The position numbers and the translations under genes are program-made. A stretch of 15,355 nucleotides of DNA from JAFARZ01 sp035651595 (GTDB lineage Bacteria > Actinomycetota > Actinomycetes > Streptosporangiales > Streptosporangiaceae): assembly GCA_035651595.1 (NCBI GenBank), contig DASRFJ010000197.1, positions 1-15,355 on the forward strand. Reading direction: 5' to 3'. Shown in pieces: positions 1 to 6,319 of this stretch. The notes beneath the pieces were generated by a model. The model was not told the DNA's origin, did not search any database, and saw nothing but the letters and a program-made list of their open reading frames with translations. Numbering within the stretch: the stretch's first letter is position 1; every line of letters begins with the position of its first letter.

Positions 1-168
1 TTTGTGACTGCCGGGCTGGGCCCTTGTGGCTCGTTCCTGAGCCCGCAACCGCTCGATCCCGGGCCGGCCGGGCAGCGGCCTGGCCATTACCGTGGAAGAT
101 AAGCCGTTCGTGTCGGATTCACCCCCGCGCCAGGGGGTCACGCCACCACGAAAGGCAAATCCGCCACG

Positions 169-192
169 TTATCCCGGCCGCGGCCTGGATAA
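169..192. repeat. 24-bp near-perfect palindrome
   Basis: TTATCCCGGCC (169-179) faces GGCCTGGATAA (182-192) across a GC centre. The 11-bp arms pair at 10 of 11 positions. The almost absent loop argues against an RNA terminator and fits a dimeric DNA-binding site better, but no regulator can be assigned. Confidence 0.5.
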
Positions 193-199
193 GCCCCGG

Positions 200-360
200 C
201 CCGGCCTGGTCGCGCCCCGCCCCCCGGCCACGGGCCACGCCCCCCGGCCCGGCCGCGCCCCGCCCCCCGGCCACGGCCCCTGGCCACGGCCCCCTGGCCA
301 CGGCCCGCACGCCGCCCCGGCCCGGCCACGGCCCCCCGGCCCCCGGCCCCGGGCCGCGCG
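200..360. repeat. C-rich imperfect tandem repeat block
   Basis: Variants of GGCCACGGCCCC(C)T occur in tandem at 269-281, 282-295 and 296-306, with another copy at 324-337 and degenerate copies on either side. The plus strand is strongly C-rich, so the minus strand carries many G-runs. There is no sign of coding. Similar but shorter C-rich stretches lie at about 4355-4405 and 14331-14400. Confidence 0.7.
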
Positions 361-413
361 CCGCCCGGGCGAGGGGCATGCCTGGCGCGGGCGAATACGG
401 CGGACGCAACCCC

Positions 414-441
414 TTGACGCAAAGGATGACGGACGTACGAT
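414..441 (+). promoter_or_regulatory. Candidate sigma70-type promoter of the oxalate operon
   Basis: TTGACG (414-419) and TACGAT (436-441) are separated by 16 bp, a good match to the housekeeping -35/-10 pattern. The predicted transcript start is near 448, giving a leader of roughly 95 nt before the GTG at 544. It is the best promoter seen upstream of the operon. Confidence 0.5.
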
Positions 442-443
442 AA

Positions 444-468
444 CCGTATCCTGCCGACGGTATACAAT
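444..468. promoter_or_regulatory. Candidate operator just downstream of the promoter
   Basis: CGTATCC (445-451) and GTATACAAT (460-468) lie at and just after the predicted transcript start, where a bound repressor would block transcription. GTATAC is palindromic, and GTATACAAT resembles half of the ATTGTATACAAT-like sites bound by some GntR-family regulators. Related GGATAC and TATATAC words sit in the promoter of the GntR gene at 10354-10389. The link is inferred from short motifs only. Confidence 0.25.
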
Positions 469-543
469 CTGGCCGCGACCCGGGAGCCGACGGAGAAGGC
501 GCAACTGGCCTCGGAATCCGCGGCGGAGGAAGGCGAGCGCCCC

Positions 544-1194
544 GTGCATCACGAGCTCACCGTCTGGTCCCGCGGGATCATCATGGACAAGGAAGCCCGC
601 GACGTTTCCACCTGCATCGCGACCGCCGCCCGCAAGCTCGGCTACTACGCGGAGAACGTCAGCGACTACATCGACGACCCGGATCGGACGAACTGCCTGG
701 TCAGACGGTACGCGAGGTTCGACTCAGAACCGATACTCGACCGCTTCGTCTACGAGAACCCGCACCCGGACTGGATCGTGCTGGTCGAGGAGACGATCAT
801 CAAGGCGGTCAACTTCTTCCGCGGCACACCGGACGCGAAAGGCGTTCTGGTCATCAACTCCGCCCGGGATCCGCAGTACCTGCTGAAGTTCATCCCGGAC
901 CATATGAAGCAGAAGCTGGACAAGCTCGTCGTCGTCGACGCCACCGGTCTAGCAGAGCAAAAAGGCAGCAGCCCGTGGATGTTCGTCCGCGACCTGTCCG
1001 AGCTCGCCTTCGACCGGATGTCGACCGAAGGCGCGGTTGAGCGACTCGCCGTCGGCATGGGCATCGCCGCGCCGCTGATCGGCGCGCTCGTCGCCGCGAC
1101 CGGCGAACTCCCCCTGGACACCGTGGCCGAAGTCGTCGCCGACCGGGAGGCGATGCTCCGCGGCGCGAAGCAGCACACCGTCATCGCACACTGA
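544..1194 (+). CDS. 2-oxoacid (oxalate) oxidoreductase, gamma subunit
   Basis: This 216-residue protein matches the pyruvate:ferredoxin oxidoreductase gamma (domain III) fold in length and pattern. It has an N-terminal beta strand and loop at residues 5-20, a central Rossmann-like part, and a C-terminal helix pair around 170-200 (APLIGALVAATGELPLDTV) typical of the family. The glycine-rich GRGGQG loop of normal gamma subunits is replaced by SRGIIMDKEARD (residues 9-20), so this is a divergent branch. There is no fused ferredoxin; the clusters are on the next protein. The GTG start at 544 follows GGAGGAAGG (525-533); the internal ATG at residue 14 would remove the conserved first strand. It is first in the operon, 14 bp before the reductase gene. 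In this family gamma helps hold the alpha-beta core and, in CoA-dependent enzymes, lies near CoA. The family call is firm; the oxalate assignment comes from alpha. Confidence 0.85.
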   Translation: MHHELTVWSRGIIMDKEARDVSTCIATAARKLGYYAENVSDYIDDPDRTNCLVRRYARFDSEPILDRFVYENPHPDWIVLVEETIIKAVNFFRGTPDAKGVLVINSARDPQYLLKFIPDHMKQKLDKLVVVDATGLAEQKGSSPWMFVRDLSELAFDRMSTEGAVERLAVGMGIAAPLIGALVAATGELPLDTVAEVVADREAMLRGAKQHTVIAH

Positions 1195-1208
1195 ACGGAG
1201 GCGGACAT

Positions 1209-3059
1209 TTGTCAGTTCGCGGCACGCACGTCCCCGAGCACCTGCGGCTTCCCATCGCGGGCGTCACTCCCCCGCCCACCGAGAAGGAAGGCCAGCGGCT
1301 CTTTCCCACCGGCAACTTCCGCTTCTTCCGCCCGGTCTATAAGGACAAGACCCCGCCCTGCAACCACGCCTGCCCCACCGGCGAGCAGATCCAGAAGTAC
1401 CTGGACTTCGTCAAACACGACCGCTACCTCGACGGTTACCGCACGATCCTCGAGGACAACCCGATGCCAAGCGTCACCGGCCGGGTCTGCTACCACCCGT
1501 GCGAGACGGCCTGCAACCGCGCGGAACACGACGAACCCATCGGCATCCGGTCCGTGGAGCGGTTCCTCGGTGACTTCGGCCTTCAGCTCGCCGAGCAGCC
1601 GATCGAGGTCCCGCCGCTCAACGGCAAGACAATCGCCATCGTCGGGTCCGGCCCCGGTGGCCTGGCCGCCGCGTACCACCTCCGCCGGCGCGGCTACGCC
1701 AGCGTGATCTTCGAAGCGCTCGGCAAGCCGGGCGGCATGCTGCGGGCCGGCATCCCCGCCTGGCATCTGCCCGAGGAGATCCTGGACAAAGAGATCGCCA
1801 AGATCCTCGATCTCGGCGGCATCGAGATCCGCTGCGCCACCCGCATCGATGACATAGCCCCGCTGCGCGCCGAATACGACGCGGTGTTCCTCGCGCTCGG
1901 CCAGGACGTCGGGCGGCGGCATCCCGCGGCCCCGGACGCCAGGGGCGTGATCGGCGCGATGGAGTTCCTCCGCGAGACCGGCCTGCGCCGTCCGGTCACG
2001 ATCGGCACGAACGTGCTCGTGATCGGCGGCGGCAACACCGCCTCGGACGCGGCGCGATCGGCACTGCGCCTCGGCGGCGGGACCGCGACGATGGTCTCGC
2101 TGGAGGCCGAACACGAGTTGCTCGTCCAGGCCGAAGACCTCGAGCACGCCCGCGCCGAGGGCGTCACCTTCCGTCCGAACTCGGCGCTGGTCGGCATCCG
2201 CAGCGACGACGACGGCACCATCAGCGGCGCGGTGCTCGCTCGCGCGCGGCTGGTGCGCGACGCGGACGGGGCGGTAACGCCGCAGGTCGAAGACGGCACC
2301 GAGACCGAGGTCGCGTGCGACACGATCCTCGTCGCGATCGGGCAGGTCCAGGTGCTCGACTGGCTCCCCGCGGCCTATACCGAGTGCGGCCTGATCCTGG
2401 CCGACGAGTTCGGCCGCGTGCCGGACGAGGCCGGGACGGTGTTCGTCGGCGGTGACGTGATGCGCGGCCCGTCGATGGTGGTCGACGCGCTCGGCGACGG
2501 CAAGCGCGCCGCCCGCGACATCGACCGCGTGCTCACCGCGCGCGCCCTCGAGCACGACCCCGACCCCGAAGTCATGCCGTATGAGAAGCTCAACACCGCC
2601 TACTTCCGGCACGCGAACCGGGTGCCGATCCCGGAAACCCCGGCCGACACGCGGCGAACGAGCCAGGTCACCGAAGTCACCCTCGCCTACTCGCGCGAGG
2701 AGGCCGTCAAGGAGGCCGACCGCTGCATGTCCTGCGGCGTGTGCAACGGCTGCGACAACTGCTACATCGTCTGCCCGGACGTCAGCGTGCTGCGCGACGC
2801 CAGGGAGAACGGCCGCTACTCAATCCGCACGCACTACTGCAAGGGCTGCCTTGTCTGTGTCCAGGAATGCCCGACCGGCTGCCTGGAAAAGGTGCCGGAA
2901 ATGGACTTCGACGAACCGGACGCGGTGGTCCGGATGGAAACCGCGTTCGCACCGTACGACGGTGCTCACGCGGAACAGGCGCCATTCACGCGGCAGCTGA
3001 TCGAGGAAGCGATCGCAGAATACGACCATGCTCATAACGGCAGGGGTGCTTCTCAATGA
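1209..3059 (+). CDS. GltD-like FAD/NAD(P) reductase fused to a 2[4Fe-4S] ferredoxin domain
   Basis: This 616-residue fusion should carry electrons from the thiamine enzyme to a pyridine nucleotide. Residues about 45-130 are the GltD/dihydropyrimidine-dehydrogenase-type iron-sulfur domain, with C51, C55, C94, C98 and C102. Residues about 138-445 are the flavoprotein core: FAD motif GSGPGG (146-151), second dinucleotide motif GGGNTA (273-278) and GGDV (414-417). Residues about 500-565 form a ferredoxin domain with Cys at 506, 509, 512, 515, 518, 522 and at 544, 547, 550, 554, 558, more than two standard clusters need. After the second Rossmann motif the sequence reads VSLE (296-299) where GltD proteins usually have Arg residues that bind NADP phosphate, which suggests NAD+. 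The TTG start at 1209 is set by GGAGG at 1197-1201. The stop overlaps the alpha start (ATGA at 3056). No separate delta gene exists, so this ferredoxin domain probably replaces it. Confidence 0.85.
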   Translation: MSVRGTHVPEHLRLPIAGVTPPPTEKEGQRLFPTGNFRFFRPVYKDKTPPCNHACPTGEQIQKYLDFVKHDRYLDGYRTILEDNPMPSVTGRVCYHPCETACNRAEHDEPIGIRSVERFLGDFGLQLAEQPIEVPPLNGKTIAIVGSGPGGLAAAYHLRRRGYASVIFEALGKPGGMLRAGIPAWHLPEEILDKEIAKILDLGGIEIRCATRIDDIAPLRAEYDAVFLALGQDVGRRHPAAPDARGVIGAMEFLRETGLRRPVTIGTNVLVIGGGNTASDAARSALRLGGGTATMVSLEAEHELLVQAEDLEHARAEGVTFRPNSALVGIRSDDDGTISGAVLARARLVRDADGAVTPQVEDGTETEVACDTILVAIGQVQVLDWLPAAYTECGLILADEFGRVPDEAGTVFVGGDVMRGPSMVVDALGDGKRAARDIDRVLTARALEHDPDPEVMPYEKLNTAYFRHANRVPIPETPADTRRTSQVTEVTLAYSREEAVKEADRCMSCGVCNGCDNCYIVCPDVSVLRDARENGRYSIRTHYCKGCLVCVQECPTGCLEKVPEMDFDEPDAVVRMETAFAPYDGAHAEQAPFTRQLIEEAIAEYDHAHNGRGASQ

Positions 3060-4336
3060 CAACCGTGCATCTGGAGGGAGGGCTGCCGATCCGCCCCGGG
3101 CCCGCCCTGCGGACCCCGGACGGGGAGCGGTTCCTGAACGGCATCGCGGGCACCCGGATACGCCAGAACGGCTGCGCCGCCGCGGCGTACGCGGCGCTGT
3201 ACGCCAATGTGGACGTCGTCGCCGCGTATCCGATCCGGCCCTATACCGCGATCATGATGAACCTCGCGCAATTTATCGCCGACGGAATCCTCGATGCCGA
3301 ATACATTCACTCCGACGGGGAGCATTCGCAGTTCTCCGCCGCGTTCGGCGCCGGTTCGTGCGGGGCGCGGGCATTCACCGGGTCGTCGGGCGTGGGCATC
3401 ACGTACGGATACGAGATGTACTCGATTATCTCCGGCGCGCGCATTCCCATTCAGATGGCCATCGCGGACCGGACCCTCGACCCGCCCGGCGACTTCGGCT
3501 CCGAGCACACCGACGCACTGTGCACCAGGGACATGGGCTGGCTGCTCGGCTGGGCCGCGACGCCGCAGGAGGTGTTCGACAAGTCCCTGCTCGGATACGC
3601 GATCGGCGAGGACCCCCGGGTGCTGCTGCCGCAGATGATCGCCCAGGACGGCTACTTCGTCTCGCACATCGCCGGCGAGGTGGCGATGCCGTCCATCGCG
3701 CAGGTGGAAGAGTTCCTGCCGCCGTACGTGCTGCCGTTCCCGCTGGACCCGCGGCGGCCGGTGTCGCACGGGCCGCAGATCCATCCGGAGCAGGGGCCGC
3801 CGCTGCAACTGGAGCGGGCCCGCGCGATGGAGGACGCGATCCCGGTGATCAGGGAGAAGACCGACGAGTTCGCCCGAGTCTTCGGCCGCCAGTACCCGCA
3901 CTTCGTCGAGTCGTACGGGCTGGAGGACGCGGAGATCGCGCTGGTGATCTCCGGCGGGCACTCGGTGACATGCCGCGCGGCGGTGAACCGGCTGCGGGAG
4001 CGGGGCATCAAGGTCGGGATGGCGCGGCTGCTGTGGATAAGGCCGTTCCCATCAGAGGACCTGCGCGAGGCGCTTCGCGGGGTGAAGGCGGTCGGCGTCG
4101 TGGAGACCAACCTGGGCCTCGGCGGCGCGAGCTACGGCGGCATCCTGTCGCTGGATGTGACGACCGCGCTGTACCACCAGCCCGCCGAACGGCCGCTTGT
4201 CACCTCGTTCATGGCCGGCTTGGGCGGCGAGACCGTGCCGATCGCCGAATTCGACTGGATGGCCGGCAAGCTCGGCCAGGCAATCGACCGCGGCGCGGTC
4301 GAGAAGGCCACCCACTGGGTCGGCTTCGAGAACTGA
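3056..4336 (+). CDS. 2-oxoacid oxidoreductase alpha subunit, oxalate oxidoreductase type
   Basis: This 426-residue protein is the alpha subunit (domains I and II) of a thiamine-pyrophosphate oxidoreductase. Domain I holds YPIRPYT (58-64) and E89, the expected thiamine-activating glutamate. Domain II runs from about 292 to 400 (ALVISGGHSV, then WIRPFPSEDLREAL). Pyruvate enzymes have Thr in the YPITP motif; here it is R61. R139 lies 78 residues further on, followed by D142 and D146-F147. From memory of the Moorella thermoacetica oxalate oxidoreductase structures, Arg31, Arg109, Asp112, Asp116 and Phe117 of alpha bind oxalate or form the switch loop; all five have counterparts here at identical spacing. 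The inferred reaction is oxalate to two CO2 plus two electrons without CoA. Another small dianionic 2-oxoacid such as mesoxalate is the main alternative. The ATG overlaps the preceding stop, so translation is probably coupled. Confidence 0.85.
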   Translation: MTTVHLEGGLPIRPGPALRTPDGERFLNGIAGTRIRQNGCAAAAYAALYANVDVVAAYPIRPYTAIMMNLAQFIADGILDAEYIHSDGEHSQFSAAFGAGSCGARAFTGSSGVGITYGYEMYSIISGARIPIQMAIADRTLDPPGDFGSEHTDALCTRDMGWLLGWAATPQEVFDKSLLGYAIGEDPRVLLPQMIAQDGYFVSHIAGEVAMPSIAQVEEFLPPYVLPFPLDPRRPVSHGPQIHPEQGPPLQLERARAMEDAIPVIREKTDEFARVFGRQYPHFVESYGLEDAEIALVISGGHSVTCRAAVNRLRERGIKVGMARLLWIRPFPSEDLREALRGVKAVGVVETNLGLGGASYGGILSLDVTTALYHQPAERPLVTSFMAGLGGETVPIAEFDWMAGKLGQAIDRGAVEKATHWVGFEN

Positions 4337-4417
4337 CATGCCCACGCTTCCGGCCCGCCCAAGCCCGGCCCGCCCACCACGACCGCGGCGGCCCCCGGCC
4401 ATTGGCCATTTCGGCCG

Positions 4418-4467
4418 CGTGGTTGTGGCAACCACGCGGTTCTATGCGCATGGTTGCCACAACCACG
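4418..4467. repeat. Perfect 17-bp inverted repeat between alpha and beta genes
   Basis: CGTGGTTGTGGCAACCA (4418-4434) pairs perfectly with 4451-4467 around a 16-nt loop that itself contains the palindrome ATGCGCAT (4444-4451). Each arm is also a small palindrome (TGGTTG-TGG-CAACCA), so alternative folds exist. No T-run follows. It sits in the 226-bp spacer 4337-4562, the only long gap inside the enzyme genes. The rest of that spacer is C-rich (4355-4405), then more AT-rich just before beta (about 4520-4560). It may be an mRNA processing or stability element, an attenuator or a small repeat insertion. Confidence 0.75.
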
Positions 4468-4562
4468 TGATCCGGTGGGCGGCGTTCGGTGGCGCGATCG
4501 GGGCCTGGGGCGCCGGATGACTCTGGACTTTCCCGGATATTTCAGGATTTGGAGTGTTATCG

Positions 4563-5654
4563 ATGGCGCATGAAGTCATCCGGCAGCAGCTGCCGTTGTT
4601 CGAGGAGGACGGCCGGGCGGCGGCGACCGACGACGAGCACGGGCGGGATCTGCACTACCTGCCCGACCTGCCGGAGGAAGACCCGTACGCGGCCGGGCAC
4701 CGCACCTGCGCCGGCTGCGGGCCGGCCATCCAGTACCGGTGGGTGCTCAAGGCGGCCGGCAACGACACCGTGGTCGCCGGGCCGACCGGCTGCATGTACG
4801 TGGCCAACTCCACGTACCTGTGCACCCCCTATACCGTGCCGTGGGCGCATACGCCGATCGCGTCCGGTGGCTCGTTCACCTCCGGAATGGCGGCCGCGTA
4901 CGAGGCGATGATCCGCAAGGGCCGCTACCCGGGGCCCTACCCGAACATCTTGGTGATGGCCGGGGACGGCAGCTCGTCAGACATCGGGCTGGGCTCGATA
5001 TCCGGCGCGCTGTACCGCAACCACGACGCGCTGTTCATCTGCTACGACAACGAGTGCTACGCGAACACCGGCATCCAGACGTCGCCGACCACGCCGTACG
5101 CCGGCATGACGACGTTCACGCCGTTCGGCAAGGCGATACCGGAGGGCAAGAAGCTGCCGCCGAAGAACCTCGCCAAGATGATGGCCGAAGGCCACCCGCA
5201 CTGCTACGTGGCCACCACCACGGTCGGTTACCCGGTCGACCTGATGAACAAGACCCGCAAGGGCCTCAACCACGAGGGCGCCGCGTTCCTGCACTGCTAC
5301 ACCCCCTGCCAGAAGGGCTGGGTCTACCAGACCTCGATGACCGTCGAACTCGGCCGCCGGGTGGTGGAGTCCGGCCTGTGGCCGATGTGGGAGTACCTGC
5401 CGGCGGAGCGCGAGTACCACTACTTCCACCCCCCGGTGCAGCGGCCGGTCACCGATTACCTGGCCATGCAGGGCAGGTTCGGGCACATGCTCCCGGAACA
5501 CGTCGCCACCATGCAGGTCGGCGCGAACCGGAACTGGGAGGCCATCGGCATGGAGGTGCCGAAGGCGCTGCGCGAACTCGAGGATCCCGAGCGGCACCAG
5601 CGGCTGCGCGACGAGGAGTACTCGATGCCACTGAACCGAGGCGTTGGAGCCTAG
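4563..5654 (+). CDS. 2-oxoacid (oxalate) oxidoreductase, beta subunit (TPP- and [4Fe-4S]-binding)
   Basis: This 363-residue protein is the beta subunit (domain VI), which binds thiamine pyrophosphate and the proximal iron-sulfur cluster. C49 and C52 (TCAGC), C77 (PTGC) and C249 (TPC) match the four cluster cysteines of pyruvate:ferredoxin oxidoreductase in order. GDG (134-136) followed by YDNECYANTGIQ (161-172) is the Mg-TPP motif. The C-terminal part (about 255-363) includes the usual helix bundle. I place the start at ATG 4563 because GGAG at 4551-4554 lies 8 nt upstream; a GTG at 4554 in the same frame overlaps that ribosome site and would add three residues. It forms the catalytic core with alpha even though 226 bp and a hairpin separate the genes. 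Confidence 0.88.
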   Translation: MAHEVIRQQLPLFEEDGRAAATDDEHGRDLHYLPDLPEEDPYAAGHRTCAGCGPAIQYRWVLKAAGNDTVVAGPTGCMYVANSTYLCTPYTVPWAHTPIASGGSFTSGMAAAYEAMIRKGRYPGPYPNILVMAGDGSSSDIGLGSISGALYRNHDALFICYDNECYANTGIQTSPTTPYAGMTTFTPFGKAIPEGKKLPPKNLAKMMAEGHPHCYVATTTVGYPVDLMNKTRKGLNHEGAAFLHCYTPCQKGWVYQTSMTVELGRRVVESGLWPMWEYLPAEREYHYFHPPVQRPVTDYLAMQGRFGHMLPEHVATMQVGANRNWEAIGMEVPKALRELEDPERHQRLRDEEYSMPLNRGVGA

Positions 5655-5658
5655 GTCC

Positions 5659-5919
5659 GTGTCGGAATGGCAGGTTTCTTTCGACGGCGGACACCAGCAG
5701 CGGTACCTGGCCGATCGCCAGGCCGTGCTGCGGTACGTGCTGACGATCGGGCCGCGCGCCGCGAGCACGCGGTTCGAGGTGTTCGCGGAGGGCGAGCCGC
5801 TGCTGCTGCCGGACGGCTCCCCCGGCGGACGCCGGTTCGAGCTTGTCGAGGTCATCGATCTCGCTAAGCCCGGGGAGATCGGCCGGCTGCGGGAGGAGCT
5901 TGACGGTGACCGCCCTTAA
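5659..5919 (+). CDS. Small unrecognised protein A of the oxalate operon
   Basis: This is an 86-residue soluble protein with no signal peptide, membrane segment or cysteine. I do not recognise a family. It starts SEWQVSFDGG and ends in an acidic, charged tail (GEIGRLREELDGDRP). The alternating hydrophobic pattern (YVLTIG, FEVFAEGEPLLLP, FELVEVIDL) suggests a small beta-rich fold. The GTG at 5659 is 4 bp after the beta stop and follows GGAG (5646-5649); an upstream in-frame TTG at 5644 would overlap the beta gene and lacks a better ribosome site. Its tight position between beta and the next gene suggests a subunit, assembly factor or regulator of the oxidoreductase, but that is inference from context only. 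Confidence 0.72.
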   Translation: MSEWQVSFDGGHQQRYLADRQAVLRYVLTIGPRAASTRFEVFAEGEPLLLPDGSPGGRRFELVEVIDLAKPGEIGRLREELDGDRP

Positions 5920-6223
5920 CCGGGGGGAAGGCCGGCCCCCCGGACCCCCCTGGGAACTGCCGGAGGGAAAGATCATCCCGCTGATGCCGGGGATCGCGCG
6001 CGGAGCAGGCGATCGCCGTGTCGCGCTGCGCGCGGCCGTTATCCAGGTGGTCGGCCACCTGGTGCTCGAGACGGTGCCGCCGTCGCGGCGGCTGCCGCTG
6101 TTCGATCAGGCCAGGGACGTTCTCGACGAGGCCGGCTGGGGGCTTGACGAGCTCGTCGAAGCCGCCAGCCCGGGCCCCGCCCAGGACGCCCTGCTGACCG
6201 CGCTGGGACTGTGTGACACCTAG
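5906..6223 (+). CDS. Small unrecognised protein B of the oxalate operon
   Basis: This 105-residue protein overlaps the end of small protein A by 14 bp. The GTG at 5906 follows the strong ribosome site GGGAGGAG (5891-5898), which decides the start against an upstream ATG at 5843. After a flexible Pro/Gly-rich start (residues 1-30) it looks largely helical: DRRVALRAAVIQVVGHLVLE, then LPLFDQARDVLDEAGWGLDELVEAA. I see no signal peptide or cofactor motif and recognise no family. Overlapping translation with protein A implies the two act together, plausibly as accessory proteins of the oxalate enzyme. Confidence 0.7.
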   Translation: MTALNRGEGRPPGPPWELPEGKIIPLMPGIARGAGDRRVALRAAVIQVVGHLVLETVPPSRRLPLFDQARDVLDEAGWGLDELVEAASPGPAQDALLTALGLCDT

Positions 6224-6234
6224 CCGAGGACACC

Positions 6235-6309
6235 ATGAAGGTTCGTCGAGCCCGGGGGCCGCCACCACCGCGGGCTTCAGCGAGGCGAAACCCGACGACG
6301 GAGGCATAG
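6235..6309 (+). CDS. Possible 24-residue leader peptide before the transporter
   Basis: ATG 6235 to TAG 6309 encodes a short basic peptide beginning MKVRRARG and containing a run of four prolines (residues 9-12). GAGGA at 6226-6230 is a possible ribosome site. It fills the 96-bp gap between small protein B and the transporter and ends 10 nt before the transporter ATG. A potential hairpin (AGCCCG 6249-6254 with CGGGCT 6271-6276) lies within it. Proline runs stall ribosomes, so it could tune transporter translation, but a chance frame is just as likely. Confidence 0.25.
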   Translation: MKVRRARGPPPPRASARRNPTTEA

Positions 6310-6319
6310 GTGGCAACTC

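Larger units (their letters stand above)
1..413. other. Gene-poor region upstream of the oxalate operon
   Basis: I see no convincing gene here. The long open frames on both strands come from C-rich low-complexity DNA, and their translations are Pro/Arg/Ala/Gly-rich with no recognisable domain. The region holds a small hairpin (ACCCCC 121-126 with GGGGGT 133-138), a near-perfect palindrome (169-192) and C-rich imperfect repeats (about 200-360). It could include the terminator of an unseen upstream gene and the distal regulatory region of the operon that starts at 544. Confidence 0.6.

Noticed and set aside
1..87. A minus-strand frame from ATG at 87 running off the left edge, with a TATCTT box 8 nt upstream
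   Set aside because: Only 29 codons are visible, the composition is like the surrounding GC-rich DNA, and no family can be recognised. It could be the start of a divergent gene but cannot be supported here.
24..886. Long open frames on both strands across the C-rich upstream region and into the gamma gene
   Set aside because: The translations are Pro/Arg/Gly-rich low complexity, overlap each other and the well-supported gamma gene, and have no ribosome sites or domains.
1212..2612. A 466-codon minus-strand frame opposite the GltD-like gene
   Set aside because: It is a GC-codon shadow of the reductase, whose FAD, NAD and cysteine motifs are clear on the plus strand.
4418..4467. The inverted repeat as a standard intrinsic terminator
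   Set aside because: No T-run follows and a required enzyme subunit lies downstream without a clear promoter of its own, so full termination seems unlikely.
4339..4520. A 60-codon plus-strand frame in the alpha-beta spacer
   Set aside because: It lacks a ribosome site, is Pro/Arg-rich at first, and spans the large inverted repeat; it is more likely noncoding spacer.
3056..5654. Reading the enzyme as an ordinary pyruvate or 2-oxoglutarate:ferredoxin oxidoreductase
   Set aside because: The Thr-to-Arg change in YPITP, the second Arg at matching spacing, the missing GRGGQG loop in gamma and the OxlT-like neighbour all favour oxalate.
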